64,000 bases of DNA. Origin: Paenibacillus sp. IHBB 10380 (GTDB lineage Bacteria > Bacillota > Bacilli > Paenibacillales > Paenibacillaceae). The notes beneath the pieces are model-generated. The model saw only the letters and a list, made by a program, of their open reading frames with translations, made no database searches and was not told where the DNA came from. Of this stretch, positions 52,352-62,973 are shown piece by piece. The stretch covers positions 2,790,001 to 2,854,000 of the forward strand of contig NZ_CP010976.1 of NCBI RefSeq assembly GCF_000949425.1, given 5' to 3'. The position numbers and the translations under genes are program-made. Position 1 is the stretch's first letter, and the number at the start of each line of letters is the position of its first letter.

Positions 52352-53158
52352 TTACATACAGAAAATATGCTCTCCTATCGTTTTCACTTGCGGTCGTGTC
52401 CATATCCACTTCGAAGTTGCTGTTTTGGGATTGAAATAATATAAACAACCGCCAGATGGGTCCCAACCGTTCAATGCCTGTTGCACGGCTTGACGTGCTT
52501 GGTCATTCGGCTCTAACCAGATCTGACCATCAGCTACAGCCGTAAACGCTCCAGGTTGAAATATAACCCCTGAGACCGTATTCGGAAAACTTGATGATTT
52601 AACCCGGTTCATAATGACAGCAGCAACCGCAACTTGTCCTTCGAAGGGTTCACCACGTGCTTCTCCATATACTGCGTTAGCTAGTATCTTCAAAGTGTTC
52701 TCAGACAACCCCATCGTATTTGAGGAGGTTCTATCTGGATTATCTTTGGTAGCTTCCGGTTTCTTGGATGTCTCTCCTTGAATAGGTTGTGTTGGTTTCC
52801 AATCTTTCGTTGCATTGTATAGTTTTAGCTTAGTCTTACCGCCTACTACACCATCTATTTTCATGCCGAACTCTGACTGAAACCATTTCACAGATTTCAA
52901 TGTACCACTTCCGAAATTACTATCTATCTTCCCCGTATAGAACCCTAAATACTTAAGTCTACCTTGCAGCTCGTATACATCCTGACCTGATGCTCCATAT
53001 TTAACTATGTTTGAACTAAATACGGGTTCTGAAGGCGTTGACTGGATATTGTGATCATTCATGCCTATCGTCTCAGTCCCACTATTCATCAATCCGAATA
53101 CAACTGCGGACAAAAGAAGTAGCACACTGAAAATAATCCAACCTTTTTGTTTTGTCAT
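52352..53158 (-). CDS. sleB: Spore cortex-lytic enzyme SleB
   Basis: The 268-residue protein has an N-terminal membrane or signal segment (WIIFSVLLLLSAVVFGLMN), a peptidoglycan-binding domain (about 55-112, YGASGQDVYELQGRLKYLGF) and a Hydrolase_2 domain (about 158-268) with the putative catalytic Glu in AVYGEARGEPFEG. SleB is a lytic transglycosylase kept in the dormant spore and needed for germination. A sigma-G type promoter lies upstream. AAAGG precedes the ATG. ypeB, its usual partner, is not in the window. Confidence 0.93.
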   Translation of the reverse strand: MTKQKGWIIFSVLLLLSAVVFGLMNSGTETIGMNDHNIQSTPSEPVFSSNIVKYGASGQDVYELQGRLKYLGFYTGKIDSNFGSGTLKSVKWFQSEFGMKIDGVVGGKTKLKLYNATKDWKPTQPIQGETSKKPEATKDNPDRTSSNTMGLSENTLKILANAVYGEARGEPFEGQVAVAAVIMNRVKSSSFPNTVSGVIFQPGAFTAVADGQIWLEPNDQARQAVQQALNGWDPSGGCLYYFNPKTATSKWIWTRPQVKTIGEHIFCM

Positions 53159-53205
53159 AAGTTAGCTCTACCTTTCTCTTGTGGGTTTTACAGGATCGCT
53201 AAGGT

Positions 53206-53235
53206 TATTATGACAAGAGCTGTGACTTCCTATTC
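53206..53235 (-). promoter_or_regulatory. Sigma-G type promoter of sleB
   Basis: On the minus strand GAATA (53231-53235) and CATAATA (53206-53212) are separated by 18 bases, fitting the forespore sigma-G pattern (GNATR, N18, CATNNTA). It lies 48 bases upstream of the start. sleB is a sigma-G gene in B. subtilis. Confidence 0.75.
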
Positions 53236-53251
53236 ATTGAATACATACAAC

Positions 53252-53292
53252 GATAAAGAGCCTTCCGCTAACATACGCGAAAGACTCTTATC
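53252..53292 (-). terminator. Terminator of ftsK/spoIIIE
   Basis: GATAAAGAGCCTTCCGC and GCGAAAGACTCTTATC pair imperfectly (53252-53268 with 53277-53292). Confidence 0.65.
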
Positions 53293-53296
53293 CTCA

Positions 53297-55927
53297 TCAT
53301 GAACTTATTTTGTTCTGCTGTTGATACTGCTCTATTGATAAAAGAACCTCGCGGGGCTTACTCCCTTCGTACGGTCCGATAATTCCACGTGACTCCATAG
53401 AATCAATTAAACGTGCGGCTCGAGTATAACCCACCCTCATTCTTCTCTGCAATAAAGATACCGATGCTTGCTTGGCTTCAAGTATGATTTGCACTGCTTG
53501 ATCATATAGTTCATCAAGCATTTCATCTACATTCGCTGACGCTTCCTCTACTTCAGGTACTAGAAATTCGTCATATTTAGCCTGTCCTTGATCACGTACA
53601 TAATCGACAATATTCTCTACCTCTTGATCATTTATGAATGCCCCTTGCACTCGAATCGGTTTAGAAGAACCCATCGGTAGGAAGAGCATATCTCCTCTAC
53701 CCAGCAACTTCTCAGCTCCACCCATATCTAGAATGGTTCTAGAATCGATTTGAGAAGATACTCCAAAAGCAATTCTTGAAGGGATATTGGCCTTAATGAC
53801 ACCGGTAATAACATCAACAGAAGGTCTCTGTGTAGCGATGATTAAGTGAATACCTGCTGCACGTGCCATCTGTGCAAGCCGCGTAATTGCATCCTCAACA
53901 TCGTTGGCAGCTACCATCATCAAGTCAGCTAACTCATCCACAATGACTACAATATAAGGTAATATAGCTGGCAAATTATCTTTCATTAATTTATTATAAC
54001 CTTCAATATTACGTGTCCCCGATTTAGAGAACTGCTCATAGCGCTTTTCCATCTCAACCACAATTTTTTTCAGTGCTAATGAAGCTCGCTTAGGATCAGT
54101 CACAACGGGAGCCAGCAAATGAGGAATCCCATTATATACATTTAACTCAACCATCTTAGGATCTACCATGAGGAACTTCACTTCGTCAGGCTTCGCCTTA
54201 TAAAGGATACTTGCGATAATCCCATTAATACAGACAGATTTGCCTGACCCTGTGGCACCCGCTACAAGAAGATGGGGCATCTTAGCAAGGTTGCCTATAA
54301 TCGTTTGGCCCGATATATCTCTACCGAAAGCGACAGAAAGCTTAGACTCAGCATCCTGAAATATCGAAGTCTCCATCACTTCACGCATCGTTACAATAGA
54401 CACTTCATTGTTGGGCACTTCAATCCCAATGGCTGATTTCCCTGGAATAGGTGCTTCCATTCGAATATCCTTCGCCGCAAGCGCCAAAGCGATATCATCA
54501 GTCAGGCTAACAATTCTGCTCACCTTCACCCCAATATCAGGCTGTATTTCATAACGAGTTACTGCAGGACCTCGAACAACCTCTAACACCTTCGCACGAA
54601 CTCCGAAGCTCTCCAGTGTAGCTTCAAGTTTACGGGCTGTTTGCATGTAATCCTGCTGATCACCCGAATTACCATTACCTTGCTGTTTCGCAAGTAATCG
54701 GAACGGAGGCAATATGTACGGCTTTGGAGGTGGGGCTTGTACAATCGGTTCCTCAGGCATGATATCAACATCGCTCGTTAAGACTTCCGAAGTAGAAACA
54801 TCATCCAATTTGTTCATATCCCCTTGATCCTGATCCCTAGTATGACCCACAGCAGCTACGTCTGGATTATTCATAATCACATTCTTTAAATCTTCAACTT
54901 CCTGTCCAGTAAAGACATCCTCTAGATCATCTTCCTCTATCATACCTTCAGACTTCACCTGTTCGAAGAAATTTCGGATGATCGGTGTAGCTACAATCTC
55001 TGGCGACTTCGTCTCTGCCGCTCTAATCCAAGGATGCTTATGTTCCTCTGCTTCAAGGTCATCTTCATCGATCAAGGATTGGTCTTGAATAACAGGCGAT
55101 CCTTCTTGACCCTCCGTATCCGCTCTTGTAGATTTCTTTTTACTACCAAACAGCTGAAAAAATAAAGGCGTCGAGCGCTTAGTCTTAGGAAGGCTAAAGT
55201 CCTCATCTTCCTCATCTTCGTCTTCAGGCAAGAGCCGACTCTTATGCACGGTTGCAGACTTAGCATTAGATTTGGTCTGATTCACAGACTGACGATGTGT
55301 TACGAACTGCTTTGTTAAACTTGATCCTGTCTTCCAGACTTTTGTACGGACAATTCGTATCAAATCTATGTAAGACAAGTTTGTAATCAACATAAAACTA
55401 ATAACAAACATAACGATCATCATTAATTTAGCACCGATAGTACCAAACAACCAGAAAAGTACAGTATACTGCACCGTACCCACGTATCCGCCACCGATAT
55501 CTTTATCCATCATAGAACGTTCTGTTTCAACCGAAGGCGATAAGAGCGCTTCATGTAAATCCATTTGCCCTTGTTTAAAAATGCTACCCGAATTTAGTTC
55601 GATCGGTTGTAGCTTTTTCTCTAATCCAGATAGGCTACTCATCAATGTTAGAGCAAGTACAAGTAATACTAAGCCACTTTTACGTGAATTCCATCGTGTA
55701 GGCCACTTCCTATTGATCATGACCATAAGACCAAAGTAAATTCCTATAAGTGGAAATACAAAGTAAAACCTTCCTAGAAAAAGGGCGAATATTTTGGATA
55801 GAGACCATCCGACTGTAGCTTCACCTGATAGTGCAATAACGGATAATGTGATGAGAATAATCCCATATATTTCATATTTAAGTACGCTGCTAAGTAAAGC
55901 TTTTTTCTTTTTTCTTCTTTTTGCCAA
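53297..55927 (-). CDS. spoIIIE: DNA translocase FtsK/SpoIIIE
   Basis: The 876-residue protein has four N-terminal membrane helices (about 20-175), an acidic linker, and a FtsK motor domain with Walker [14 protein letters not shown] (about 540-552) and Walker [14 protein letters not shown]. The C-terminal winged-helix gamma domain (about 815-876, [19 protein letters not shown]) reads polarity sequences. It moves DNA during division and into the forespore. TTG 55927 ([12 protein letters not shown]) with GGGGGTGA upstream is used in place of an ATG at 56005 that overlaps other signals. Confidence 0.95.
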   Translation of the reverse strand: MAKRRKKKKALLSSVLKYEIYGIILITLSVIALSGEATVGWSLSKIFALFLGRFYFVFPLIGIYFGLMVMINRKWPTRWNSRKSGLVLLVLALTLMSSLSGLEKKLQPIELNSGSIFKQGQMDLHEALLSPSVETERSMMDKDIGGGYVGTVQYTVLFWLFGTIGAKLMMIVMFVISFMLITNLSYIDLIRIVRTKVWKTGSSLTKQFVTHRQSVNQTKSNAKSATVHKSRLLPEDEDEEDEDFSLPKTKRSTPLFFQLFGSKKKSTRADTEGQEGSPVIQDQSLIDEDDLEAEEHKHPWIRAAETKSPEIVATPIIRNFFEQVKSEGMIEEDDLEDVFTGQEVEDLKNVIMNNPDVAAVGHTRDQDQGDMNKLDDVSTSEVLTSDVDIMPEEPIVQAPPPKPYILPPFRLLAKQQGNGNSGDQQDYMQTARKLEATLESFGVRAKVLEVVRGPAVTRYEIQPDIGVKVSRIVSLTDDIALALAAKDIRMEAPIPGKSAIGIEVPNNEVSIVTMREVMETSIFQDAESKLSVAFGRDISGQTIIGNLAKMPHLLVAGATGSGKSVCINGIIASILYKAKPDEVKFLMVDPKMVELNVYNGIPHLLAPVVTDPKRASLALKKIVVEMEKRYEQFSKSGTRNIEGYNKLMKDNLPAILPYIVVIVDELADLMMVAANDVEDAITRLAQMARAAGIHLIIATQRPSVDVITGVIKANIPSRIAFGVSSQIDSRTILDMGGAEKLLGRGDMLFLPMGSSKPIRVQGAFINDQEVENIVDYVRDQGQAKYDEFLVPEVEEASANVDEMLDELYDQAVQIILEAKQASVSLLQRRMRVGYTRAARLIDSMESRGIIGPYEGSKPREVLLSIEQYQQQNKISS

Positions 55928-55988
55928 AAAATTCACCCCCGGAACATTATTATACCATATAAATCCGTGGGTACCTATGTTCTGTTTT

Positions 55989-56231
55989 TCAGTCAAAAGC
56001 CTCATTTTTCAAGTAAGGAAGATAACTAATTATTTGCCCCGGAGCATAAGCTGGATTCAAGTAATCTGCTAAAGAACAGTTAAGGAGTCTAACAATTTGA
56101 GCTGTATTGTTTTGCCTTGGCATGACTTGCATGAGAATACCATTTATTTGGATGTCAGCTGTTAGTTCGGGCTCCTTCAAGCTTCCTTCCCATATTGTCT
56201 CCATAGGAATAACCGTATAAAGTGTCATCAC
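55989..56231 (-). CDS. ylzJ: YlzJ-like small protein
   Basis: An 80-residue protein, [20 protein letters not shown], then a segment with [12 protein letters not shown] and [17 protein letters not shown]. It matches the YlzJ family found between tepA and spoIIIE. Its ATG overlaps the tepA stop (ATGA at 56228-56231), so they are translationally coupled. Function unknown. Confidence 0.85.
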   Translation of the reverse strand: MMTLYTVIPMETIWEGSLKEPELTADIQINGILMQVMPRQNNTAQIVRLLNCSLADYLNPAYAPGQIISYLPYLKNEAFD

Positions 56232-56998
56232 TGCACCCTTCCTTGTAGTAATGTTCTTTTTTGTTCATCGATCATAAGGTTTAGCTTGGCCAATGCCTTA
56301 CCAATACCCCCAACCTCATCCATCAATCCATACTCAACGGCATCTAATCCCCCAACCGCAGTCCCAATATCTCGATTAAGTTCACCTGTCTGGAACATCA
56401 GATTCTTGAATTTCTCCTCAGATATTCGGGAATGAGAGGTTACAAAGCGGACAATCCGCTCTTGCATCTTCTCCATATATTCAAACGTCTGAGGCACACC
56501 AATGACTAAACCGTTCAGACGAATTGGATGAATCGTCATGGTTGCACTTTCAGCAATGATAGAATAGGTTGAGGCGACTGCAATCGGCACGCCTATACTA
56601 TGCCCACCACCAATGACTACTGTAACCGTAGGCTTCGTAAGAGAAGCGATCATCTCTGCAATGGCAAGACCAGCCTCCACATCTCCACCTACTGTATTTA
56701 AGACAATAAGTAGTGCATCAATACTTTTGTTCTGTTCTGCCGCTACAAGCTGAGGAATGATATGTTCATACTTGGTCGTTTTATTTTGTGGCGGTAATAC
56801 GATATGCCCCTCAATTTGACCAATAATCGTCATACAAAAAATATTCGATTCACTGCTCGGTACGGCTGTTTGTCCTAACTGCTCAATCGTATTTACAACT
56901 TGGGCTTCTTCATTCAAGGGCAAATTTTCTGGAATTTCATTCTCCTCAGATGTTTTTGCATTAAATTCATGATTCGTATCGCCGGAATGGCTTGTCAT
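56228..56998 (-). CDS. tepA: TepA, ClpP-class translocation-enhancing peptidase
   Basis: The 256-residue protein has the ClpP/crotonase fold: [19 protein letters not shown], the nucleophile Ser in [15 protein letters not shown] (about residue 134) and the His in [10 protein letters not shown] (about 158). TepA is thought to aid protein export or degrade signal peptides. The acidic N-terminal 40 residues are outside the core domain. ATG 56998 follows AAAGGAG; an in-frame start at 57019 overlaps no site. Confidence 0.9.
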   Translation of the reverse strand: MTSHSGDTNHEFNAKTSEENEIPENLPLNEEAQVVNTIEQLGQTAVPSSESNIFCMTIIGQIEGHIVLPPQNKTTKYEHIIPQLVAAEQNKSIDALLIVLNTVGGDVEAGLAIAEMIASLTKPTVTVVIGGGHSIGVPIAVASTYSIIAESATMTIHPIRLNGLVIGVPQTFEYMEKMQERIVRFVTSHSRISEEKFKNLMFQTGELNRDIGTAVGGLDAVEYGLMDEVGGIGKALAKLNLMIDEQKRTLLQGRVQ

Positions 56999-57079
56999 TT
57001 TATTTCTCCTTTTTCTCAACTATAGGGTTAATAGTTAGTATGGGAAAAAAGAGACTAGATTTATACAAGATAACAACAT

Positions 57080-57133
57080 AAAAAAGCCCCTATTCCGCAG
57101 GAAACCGTCCAATATTGCCTGCGAAATAGGGGC
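57080..57133 (-). terminator. Terminator of rnjB
   Basis: GCCCCTATTCCGCAGG (57086-57101) pairs with CCTGCGAAATAGGGGC (57118-57133), with one mismatch, followed on the minus strand by TTTTT. Confidence 0.85.
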
Positions 57134-57178
57134 GACTGTGTGCTTGCACTTATCTAGTCGTTTATTCTATTGTTGATT

Positions 57179-58858
57179 TTATACTTCCATGATGATGGGA
57201 AGAATCATCGGTCTACGACGAGTTTGTTCGTACAAGAACCGTCCCAATGCATCCTTCACCCCTGTTTTGAGGGAAGCCCATTCATTCACTTTCTCACTCA
57301 TAAGCTTCTGAAGCGTACTGGAGACAATCCGATTCGCTTCGTCAAGCAATCCTTCAGATTCACGAACGTAAACGAATCCTCTAGAAATGATATCAGGTCC
57401 TGACATGATGCTACCATCTTGTTTACTCAATGTAACGACTACAACAAGTATACCGTCTTGAGAAAGTAATTTCCGGTCACGCAACACGATGTTACCTACA
57501 TCACCAACACCTAACCCATCGATCAATACATTACCTGCAGTGACTTTACCAGCTTTACGAGCTGAACCGTTAACAATCTCAACGATTTCACCAAGTTCTG
57601 TAATAAATATATTAGCAGGATCAATACCTACTTCTTGAGCTAACAAAGAGTGACGACGTTGCATCCGGAATTCACCATGAATTGGGATAAAGAATTTCGG
57701 CTTCATCAAGTTTAGCATCAATTTTAATTCTTCTTGACTACCATGACCTGATACGTGAACCCCCGAATTAGAGCCACTATAGATAACATTAGCACCCAAC
57801 TTGAATAGTTCATCAATCGTACGTCCTACATATTTCTCATTACCTGGAACAGGTGTAGCAGCAATAATAACAGTATCTCCAGGTAAAATATCTACTTTAC
57901 GATGTGTAGAGCGAGCCATACGTGTTAGCGCAGACATTGGCTCTCCTTGACTTCCTGTACACAATATAACTACACGATCTGCAGCCATCTTATTTACTTC
58001 TTCAGGTTCAATCAGCATTCCATCTGGTATATTTAAATAACCAAGATCTGATGCGATCGATACTACATTAACCATACTACGACCAATTACAGTCACTTTA
58101 CGGCCTGTAGCTTCCGCTGCATTCACAACTTGCTGAATACGATGTACATTTGAAGCAAATGTCGCTATAACAACACGTTGGGATGACTTACGGAAGATAT
58201 CTTCAAGGACTACTCCCACATTTCGTTCCGAAGGAGTGAAGCCTGGTTTCTCAGCATTTGTACTATCTGATAGTAGAGCTAATACTCCTTCTTCTCCAAT
58301 TGCAGCCATACGTTGTAAGTTCGCAAATTGACCATTAACTGGTGAATGATCGAACTTAAAGTCTCCAGTATGAACTACATTTCCCTCAGGAGTAGCGATG
58401 CAAATCCCTACAGAGTCAGGAATACTATGATTTGTTCTGAAGAAAGTAGCTTTCATCGTTGTACCGATTTCAACTACGGAATCTTCATCAATTAGAATAC
58501 GTTTTGTTTCACCAAGAAGATTGGCTTCTTTTAATTTGTTCTCAACTAAACCAAGTGTTAGTTTCGTTCCATAAATCGGAACGTTCAGGTGTTTCAACAC
58601 GTAAGGTAGTCCACCGATATGATCTTCGTGTCCGTGCGTAAGCAAAATACCTCTCACCTTGTCACGATTTTCTGTCAAATAGGAAATATCAGGAATAACA
58701 ATATCAATTCCGAGCATATCCTCTTCCGGGAACTTCAATCCGGAATCCACTACAATGATGTCATTTCCATATTGAATGACATACATGTTTTTCCCGATTT
58801 CACCGACGCCGCCCAAAGCAAAAATCGCCAATTTATCGTTATTTATTTTTTTAGACAA
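57179..58858 (-). CDS. rnjB: Ribonuclease J (locus of RNase J2) with complete catalytic motif
   Basis: The 559-residue metallo-beta-lactamase/beta-CASP RNase has THGHEDHIGG (residues 73-82), the full HxHxDH metal motif, then NHSIPDSVG, HTGDFKFD and the CASP HVSGHGSQEELKLM, ending RRRPMILPIIMEV. The position next to tepA and dapA is that of RNase J2 in B. subtilis, whose motif is degenerate (HGHDEN); here it looks active. It processes and degrades RNA in the 5'-3' and endonucleolytic modes. The TTG start follows CAGGAGGG. Confidence 0.92.
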   Translation of the reverse strand: MSKKINNDKLAIFALGGVGEIGKNMYVIQYGNDIIVVDSGLKFPEEDMLGIDIVIPDISYLTENRDKVRGILLTHGHEDHIGGLPYVLKHLNVPIYGTKLTLGLVENKLKEANLLGETKRILIDEDSVVEIGTTMKATFFRTNHSIPDSVGICIATPEGNVVHTGDFKFDHSPVNGQFANLQRMAAIGEEGVLALLSDSTNAEKPGFTPSERNVGVVLEDIFRKSSQRVVIATFASNVHRIQQVVNAAEATGRKVTVIGRSMVNVVSIASDLGYLNIPDGMLIEPEEVNKMAADRVVILCTGSQGEPMSALTRMARSTHRKVDILPGDTVIIAATPVPGNEKYVGRTIDELFKLGANVIYSGSNSGVHVSGHGSQEELKLMLNLMKPKFFIPIHGEFRMQRRHSLLAQEVGIDPANIFITELGEIVEIVNGSARKAGKVTAGNVLIDGLGVGDVGNIVLRDRKLLSQDGILVVVVTLSKQDGSIMSGPDIISRGFVYVRESEGLLDEANRIVSSTLQKLMSEKVNEWASLKTGVKDALGRFLYEQTRRRPMILPIIMEV

Positions 58859-59031
58859 TTGAATCTTACCCTCCTGTATGGTTTTGGACGTCGCACCATC
58901 ATTTATATTTTATTTCAAAAAAATACCGCACCCAGTCACTTGACATCATTATACATGATTAAAAAGCGAAAAAACAAGTCATCATCTATGTAAGCATTAG
59001 TTTTCCCGATTGAGGAAGCCTTTATCTATGA

Positions 59032-59058
59032 AGAAGACGCCTCAAAAGAGACGCCCCT
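59032..59058 (-). terminator. Terminator of dapA
   Basis: GGCGTCTC and GAGGCGTC pair on the minus strand with G-U pairs around TTTT, followed by TTCTTC; T-run modest. Confidence 0.6.
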
Positions 59059-59091
59059 TTACTACGATAAATGAAAATTTAAAGACTCTAA

Positions 59092-59973
59092 TTATAACGA
59101 ATCAACCAATTTTTTGATGAATTTCGCCTCTTCCTCATTAGGAGAAATCAGTGGAAGTCGTACATCCCCTACTCGGTATCCTAGCAGCTCAAGAGCATAT
59201 TTAACGGCTGATGGGTTAGGTAGTGGGGTTGGGGATTCAAATAGTCCTTTAAACACAGGAAACAGTTGTTGATGAAGACGTGCAGCCTCTTTACTATCGC
59301 CTTCAAGGTATGATAATATCATCTTCTTCATAGGAACCCCTACGATATGACTCGCTACACTAATAATTCCATAAGCTCCTACAGCTAACGTTGGCAGAGC
59401 CGCTGAGTCATCTCCAGAGTAAACTCTGAATTGTTCGTTAGCCCCTGCAGCTATTTGAGTCACTTGATCTACGGATGCACATTCTTTGGTAGCCACGATA
59501 TTAGGGATCTCCGCCAAACGGAGAGTTGTGTCTACCGATAGACTAGATACTGTACGACTTGGTACATTATAAAGTATTACGGGTAGCTTTGTACTGTTCG
59601 CAATAGCTTCGAAGTGACGAAACATACCTTCTTGACTAGGTTTGTTATAGTAAGGTACTACCAACAGAATACCATCGACACCGAGTTTCTCAGCTTCTTG
59701 AGTCAAATGGATGGAGTGTGCTGTATTATTAGAGCCTGTACCTGCAATGATCTTGCACCGTTTATTCGCCTTCTCTACAGCAAAACGAAATAGCTCCGAT
59801 TTCTCATCATCACTTAACGTCGGCGACTCACCTGTCGTTCCAGCAATGACCAAAGAATCTGATTGTTGTTCTTCAATCAAATAATCAATCAATTTCGAAG
59901 TTTCATTCCAATTAATATGACCTTGTTCATCAAAAGGGGTTACCATTGCTGTAATCAATCTTCCAAAGTCCAA
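59092..59973 (-). CDS. dapA: 4-hydroxy-tetrahydrodipicolinate synthase
   Basis: The 293-residue TIM-barrel enzyme starts MDFGRLITAMVTPFDEQG and has the active-site Tyr in ILYNVPSRT (about 134) and the Schiff-base Lys in VATKECAS (about 162). It condenses aspartate semialdehyde and pyruvate in lysine/DAP and dipicolinate synthesis. TTG 59973 follows TAGGAGG and fits family length. It is last in a five-gene operon from dpaA. Confidence 0.96.
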   Translation of the reverse strand: MDFGRLITAMVTPFDEQGHINWNETSKLIDYLIEEQQSDSLVIAGTTGESPTLSDDEKSELFRFAVEKANKRCKIIAGTGSNNTAHSIHLTQEAEKLGVDGILLVVPYYNKPSQEGMFRHFEAIANSTKLPVILYNVPSRTVSSLSVDTTLRLAEIPNIVATKECASVDQVTQIAAGANEQFRVYSGDDSAALPTLAVGAYGIISVASHIVGVPMKKMILSYLEGDSKEAARLHQQLFPVFKGLFESPTPLPNPSAVKYALELLGYRVGDVRLPLISPNEEEAKFIKKLVDSL

Positions 59974-60029
59974 TTCTTTTCCTCCTAAAAACAACGTAAA
60001 CTACTACTATTTATCATCAAAATAAGGTA

Positions 60030-61247
60030 TCACCGATGCAATTGAAATTTAGTATGTAGTGCGCGCATCGATTGCACCATATCTTCTTTTTTGACAAGAA
60101 CCCAAATTGTTGTATTGGAATCTGCTGATTGTAATATTTGAATATTATGTTCACTCAGAGCTTCCACTATTCTAGCCATTATACCCGGTACTCCATTAAT
60201 TCCACCACCAATAACGGAAACTTTGGCACACCCGGACAAACTTCTCGGCTTAAATCCCATCTCTTGTAGTACCGTCAGTGCTCGCTCTGAATCATGATCA
60301 AACACCGTATATACCGCACCTGTCAGTGTCACATTAATAAAATCAACACTAATCGAATTTTCGGCCATCGACTTGAACACTTTCAGTTGAAGATTACTCA
60401 TTTCTTCTTCACAGTCTACCGTTATTTGAGTCACGTTACTGACATAAGCTATGCCCGTAACAAAACGATCTAATATACCTGACTGTACATCTTGGAATCC
60501 TTCTGGATGTGTAACCAACGTTCCTTCATTCTCTGAGAATGTTGAGCGTATACGCACAGGGATCTGAGCCTGCATCGCAATTTCTACAGCACGTGGATGA
60601 ATAACTTTGGCACCTTGGTGGGCCATATTACATATTTCAGCATAACTCACGTAAGTTAATGGCTTAGCATCTTCAACGATCCTAGGATCTGCTGTCAATA
60701 CACCATTTACATCCGTATAAATGTCAACCATTTCAGCATGTAATACTGCACCTAACGCTGTGGCTGAGGTATCACTTCCACCTCTTCCAAGCGTAGTGAA
60801 ATCACCAGACACACTCTGACCTTGAAATCCTGTCACAATAACCACTTTATGAGTCTTAAACTCCTCAATGATCCGACTAGGACGGACATCTAGTATCCGA
60901 GCACTACCGAAATGATCATCTGTCACGAAACCAGCTTGAGCCCCAGTGAGAACAGTTGATGAGATGCCTTCATGTTGTAGCAGACTACATAATGTAGCTG
61001 CGGATATAATTTCACCGCAGCAGAGCAGTAAATCTTTTTCGCGTTCAGGTAATGAATCCCCATTCTGTACAGCCCAATCAAGCAAGGAATCTGTAGCATA
61101 AGGATCCCCTTTTCTCCCCATAGCAGACACGACAACAACTAGGTTATAATCAAGAGCCAGTTCTCGCTTAATGTGTGTTAATACATGCTCTCTAGCCTTG
61201 GATGAGGAGAGTGAAGTACCCCCGAATTTCTGAACTAAGATGCGCAT
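60030..61247 (-). CDS. dapG: Aspartokinase I (monofunctional, DapG type)
   Basis: The 405-residue kinase begins MRILVQKFGGTSLSS and has the catalytic GRGGSDTSATALGAVLHAE segment (about 158-176), with two C-terminal ACT domains (about 265-405). It phosphorylates aspartate at the head of the lysine/threonine/methionine path; the DapG class responds to meso-DAP in B. subtilis. ATG 61247 follows GGAGG by eight bases. The operon order asd-dapG-dapA matches B. subtilis. Confidence 0.95.
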   Translation of the reverse strand: MRILVQKFGGTSLSSSKAREHVLTHIKRELALDYNLVVVVSAMGRKGDPYATDSLLDWAVQNGDSLPEREKDLLLCCGEIISAATLCSLLQHEGISSTVLTGAQAGFVTDDHFGSARILDVRPSRIIEEFKTHKVVIVTGFQGQSVSGDFTTLGRGGSDTSATALGAVLHAEMVDIYTDVNGVLTADPRIVEDAKPLTYVSYAEICNMAHQGAKVIHPRAVEIAMQAQIPVRIRSTFSENEGTLVTHPEGFQDVQSGILDRFVTGIAYVSNVTQITVDCEEEMSNLQLKVFKSMAENSISVDFINVTLTGAVYTVFDHDSERALTVLQEMGFKPRSLSGCAKVSVIGGGINGVPGIMARIVEALSEHNIQILQSADSNTTIWVLVKKEDMVQSMRALHTKFQLHR

Positions 61248-61267
61248 TTCCATGTCCTCCATATACC

Positions 61268-62314
61268 CTATGCGCGACTGGAATGCTTAGAAACTATGAT
61301 CTCAGCTATTTGTACAGCGTTCCATGCCGCACCTTTCAGGAGATTATCAGATACAATCCACATATTAAGACCTAAGTTATGTCCTAAATCACGGCGTAAA
61401 CGTCCAACGAATACATCTGGCTTACCCGTAGCTTCAGTAGCTAGAGGATAAGATTGTGTTGATGGATCATCCACCAATGTAATACCCGGTGAATTTGCAA
61501 GAAGTTCCTTGACTGCATTAAGGTCATAATCTTGTTTCAGTTCCACGTAGACCGATTCAGAGTGGCCATATACGACAGGAATACGAACACAGGTCGCTGT
61601 TACTTCGATAGAAGTATCACCCATAATCTTCTTCGTTTCGTTAACCATCTTCATCTCTTCTAACGTGTAACCATTCTCTTGAAATTTATCAATTTGCGGA
61701 ATCGCATTAAAGGCGATTTGATGTTTCACAGGCAGTGACCCTACAGGTAGAATATCTGGTTGAACATCCTCGCCTTCAAGCACACTTTTACTTTGACGAA
61801 GCAATTCCTGAATGGCTTGATTCCCTGCACCTGATACAGCTTGGTAAGTAGAAACGATAATACGAGAAATGCCATAAGCATCTTGTAACGGTTTCAATGC
61901 AGCTACCATTTGTATCGTGGAACAGTTCGGATTCGCAATAATCCCTACATGCTCATCGATTTTCTCCGGATTGACTTCTGGTACTACAAGCGGTGTACTC
62001 GGGTCCATGCGGTAAGCGTTCGTGTTATCGATACACACCGCACCATGCCTTACAGCATGAGGGGCCAATGCTTTAGTTACATCACCACCTGCACTAAACA
62101 ACGCAATGTCAATGCCATCAAAACTATCAGGGGTTGCTTCTTCTACTGTTATGTCTTGGCCTTTAAAGTTAATGACAGTGCCCGCAGATCGTGCAGATGA
62201 CAGTAGCTTCAGCTTAGCAACTGGAAAATCACGTTTTTCCAGAAGGCCTAAAATCTGTTCTCCTACTGCTCCTGTCGCTCCTACAACCGCCACATTAAAC
62301 TTTTGATTGCTCAT
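61268..62314 (-). CDS. asd: Aspartate-semialdehyde dehydrogenase
   Basis: The 348-residue protein has the NADP motif VGATGAVGEQILGLL (residues 11-25) and the catalytic Cys in IANPNCSTIQM (about 130), and ends near NLLKGAAWNAVQIAE. It reduces aspartyl phosphate to the semialdehyde, feeding dapA. GGGGAG precedes the ATG. It follows dpaB by about 60 bases and is part of the dipicolinate operon. Confidence 0.96.
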   Translation of the reverse strand: MSNQKFNVAVVGATGAVGEQILGLLEKRDFPVAKLKLLSSARSAGTVINFKGQDITVEEATPDSFDGIDIALFSAGGDVTKALAPHAVRHGAVCIDNTNAYRMDPSTPLVVPEVNPEKIDEHVGIIANPNCSTIQMVAALKPLQDAYGISRIIVSTYQAVSGAGNQAIQELLRQSKSVLEGEDVQPDILPVGSLPVKHQIAFNAIPQIDKFQENGYTLEEMKMVNETKKIMGDTSIEVTATCVRIPVVYGHSESVYVELKQDYDLNAVKELLANSPGITLVDDPSTQSYPLATEATGKPDVFVGRLRRDLGHNLGLNMWIVSDNLLKGAAWNAVQIAEIIVSKHSSRA

Positions 62315-62376
62315 TATGCCGTATCTCCCCTTATCAATTAAGACATTTTCTTGTAATCCATATAAGTTATAAGTTC

Positions 62377-62973
62377 TTACGCTGAATGAAACCGTTCAAT
62401 AATCATGGGTTGCAGTTGAGCTCCTTGCAATGCGGAATAGCAAGCTTCAGGAATAAGATCCATCTTAGCAACGAGAGAATTTGGCTTTTGTACAGGATTA
62501 TCCTGGCCAAATGGCACAAAATAAATATTCTTTGTCACTAATAATTTAGCAATATTCGCTGCATTCAAGCCAAGCCCATCATTCGTAGATATAGCCAGCA
62601 CCAAAGGGCGACCATTTCGCATTTGAGCTTTAGCTGCCATTAACACCGGAGTGTCCGTCATTGCATTAGCTAGCTTACTTGTCGTATTGCCTGTGCACGG
62701 CCCAATGACCAGCACATCTAACAATTTAGACGGCCCTAATGGCTCCGCCTCAACAATTGTAGAAATAATATCATTACCTGTTATATCTTTCAACTGTTTC
62801 AACCAATTTTGTGAAGTACCAAAACGTGTATCAGTGGTTGTTACTGTATTGGATACAATTGAAACAACGTTGGCACCCAACTCTACAAAACGCTTAATTT
62901 GCGGCATTACTTCTTCAAGTGTACAGTGAGAACCTGTTATTGCATAACCGACCGTCTTGCCCTTCCAATTCAT
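62377..62973 (-). CDS. dpaB: Dipicolinate synthase subunit B (SpoVFB)
   Basis: The 198-residue flavoprotein-like subunit has GYAITGSHCTLEEVMPQIKR (residues 9-28) and VIGPCTGNTTSKLANAMTDT (about 90-109), typical of the DpaB/flavin-dependent decarboxylase fold. With DpaA it makes dipicolinic acid in the mother cell, the main spore core solute. Its ATG overlaps the dpaA stop (ATGA at 62970-62973), showing coupling. Confidence 0.95.
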   Translation of the reverse strand: MNWKGKTVGYAITGSHCTLEEVMPQIKRFVELGANVVSIVSNTVTTTDTRFGTSQNWLKQLKDITGNDIISTIVEAEPLGPSKLLDVLVIGPCTGNTTSKLANAMTDTPVLMAAKAQMRNGRPLVLAISTNDGLGLNAANIAKLLVTKNIYFVPFGQDNPVQKPNSLVAKMDLIPEACYSALQGAQLQPMIIERFHSA

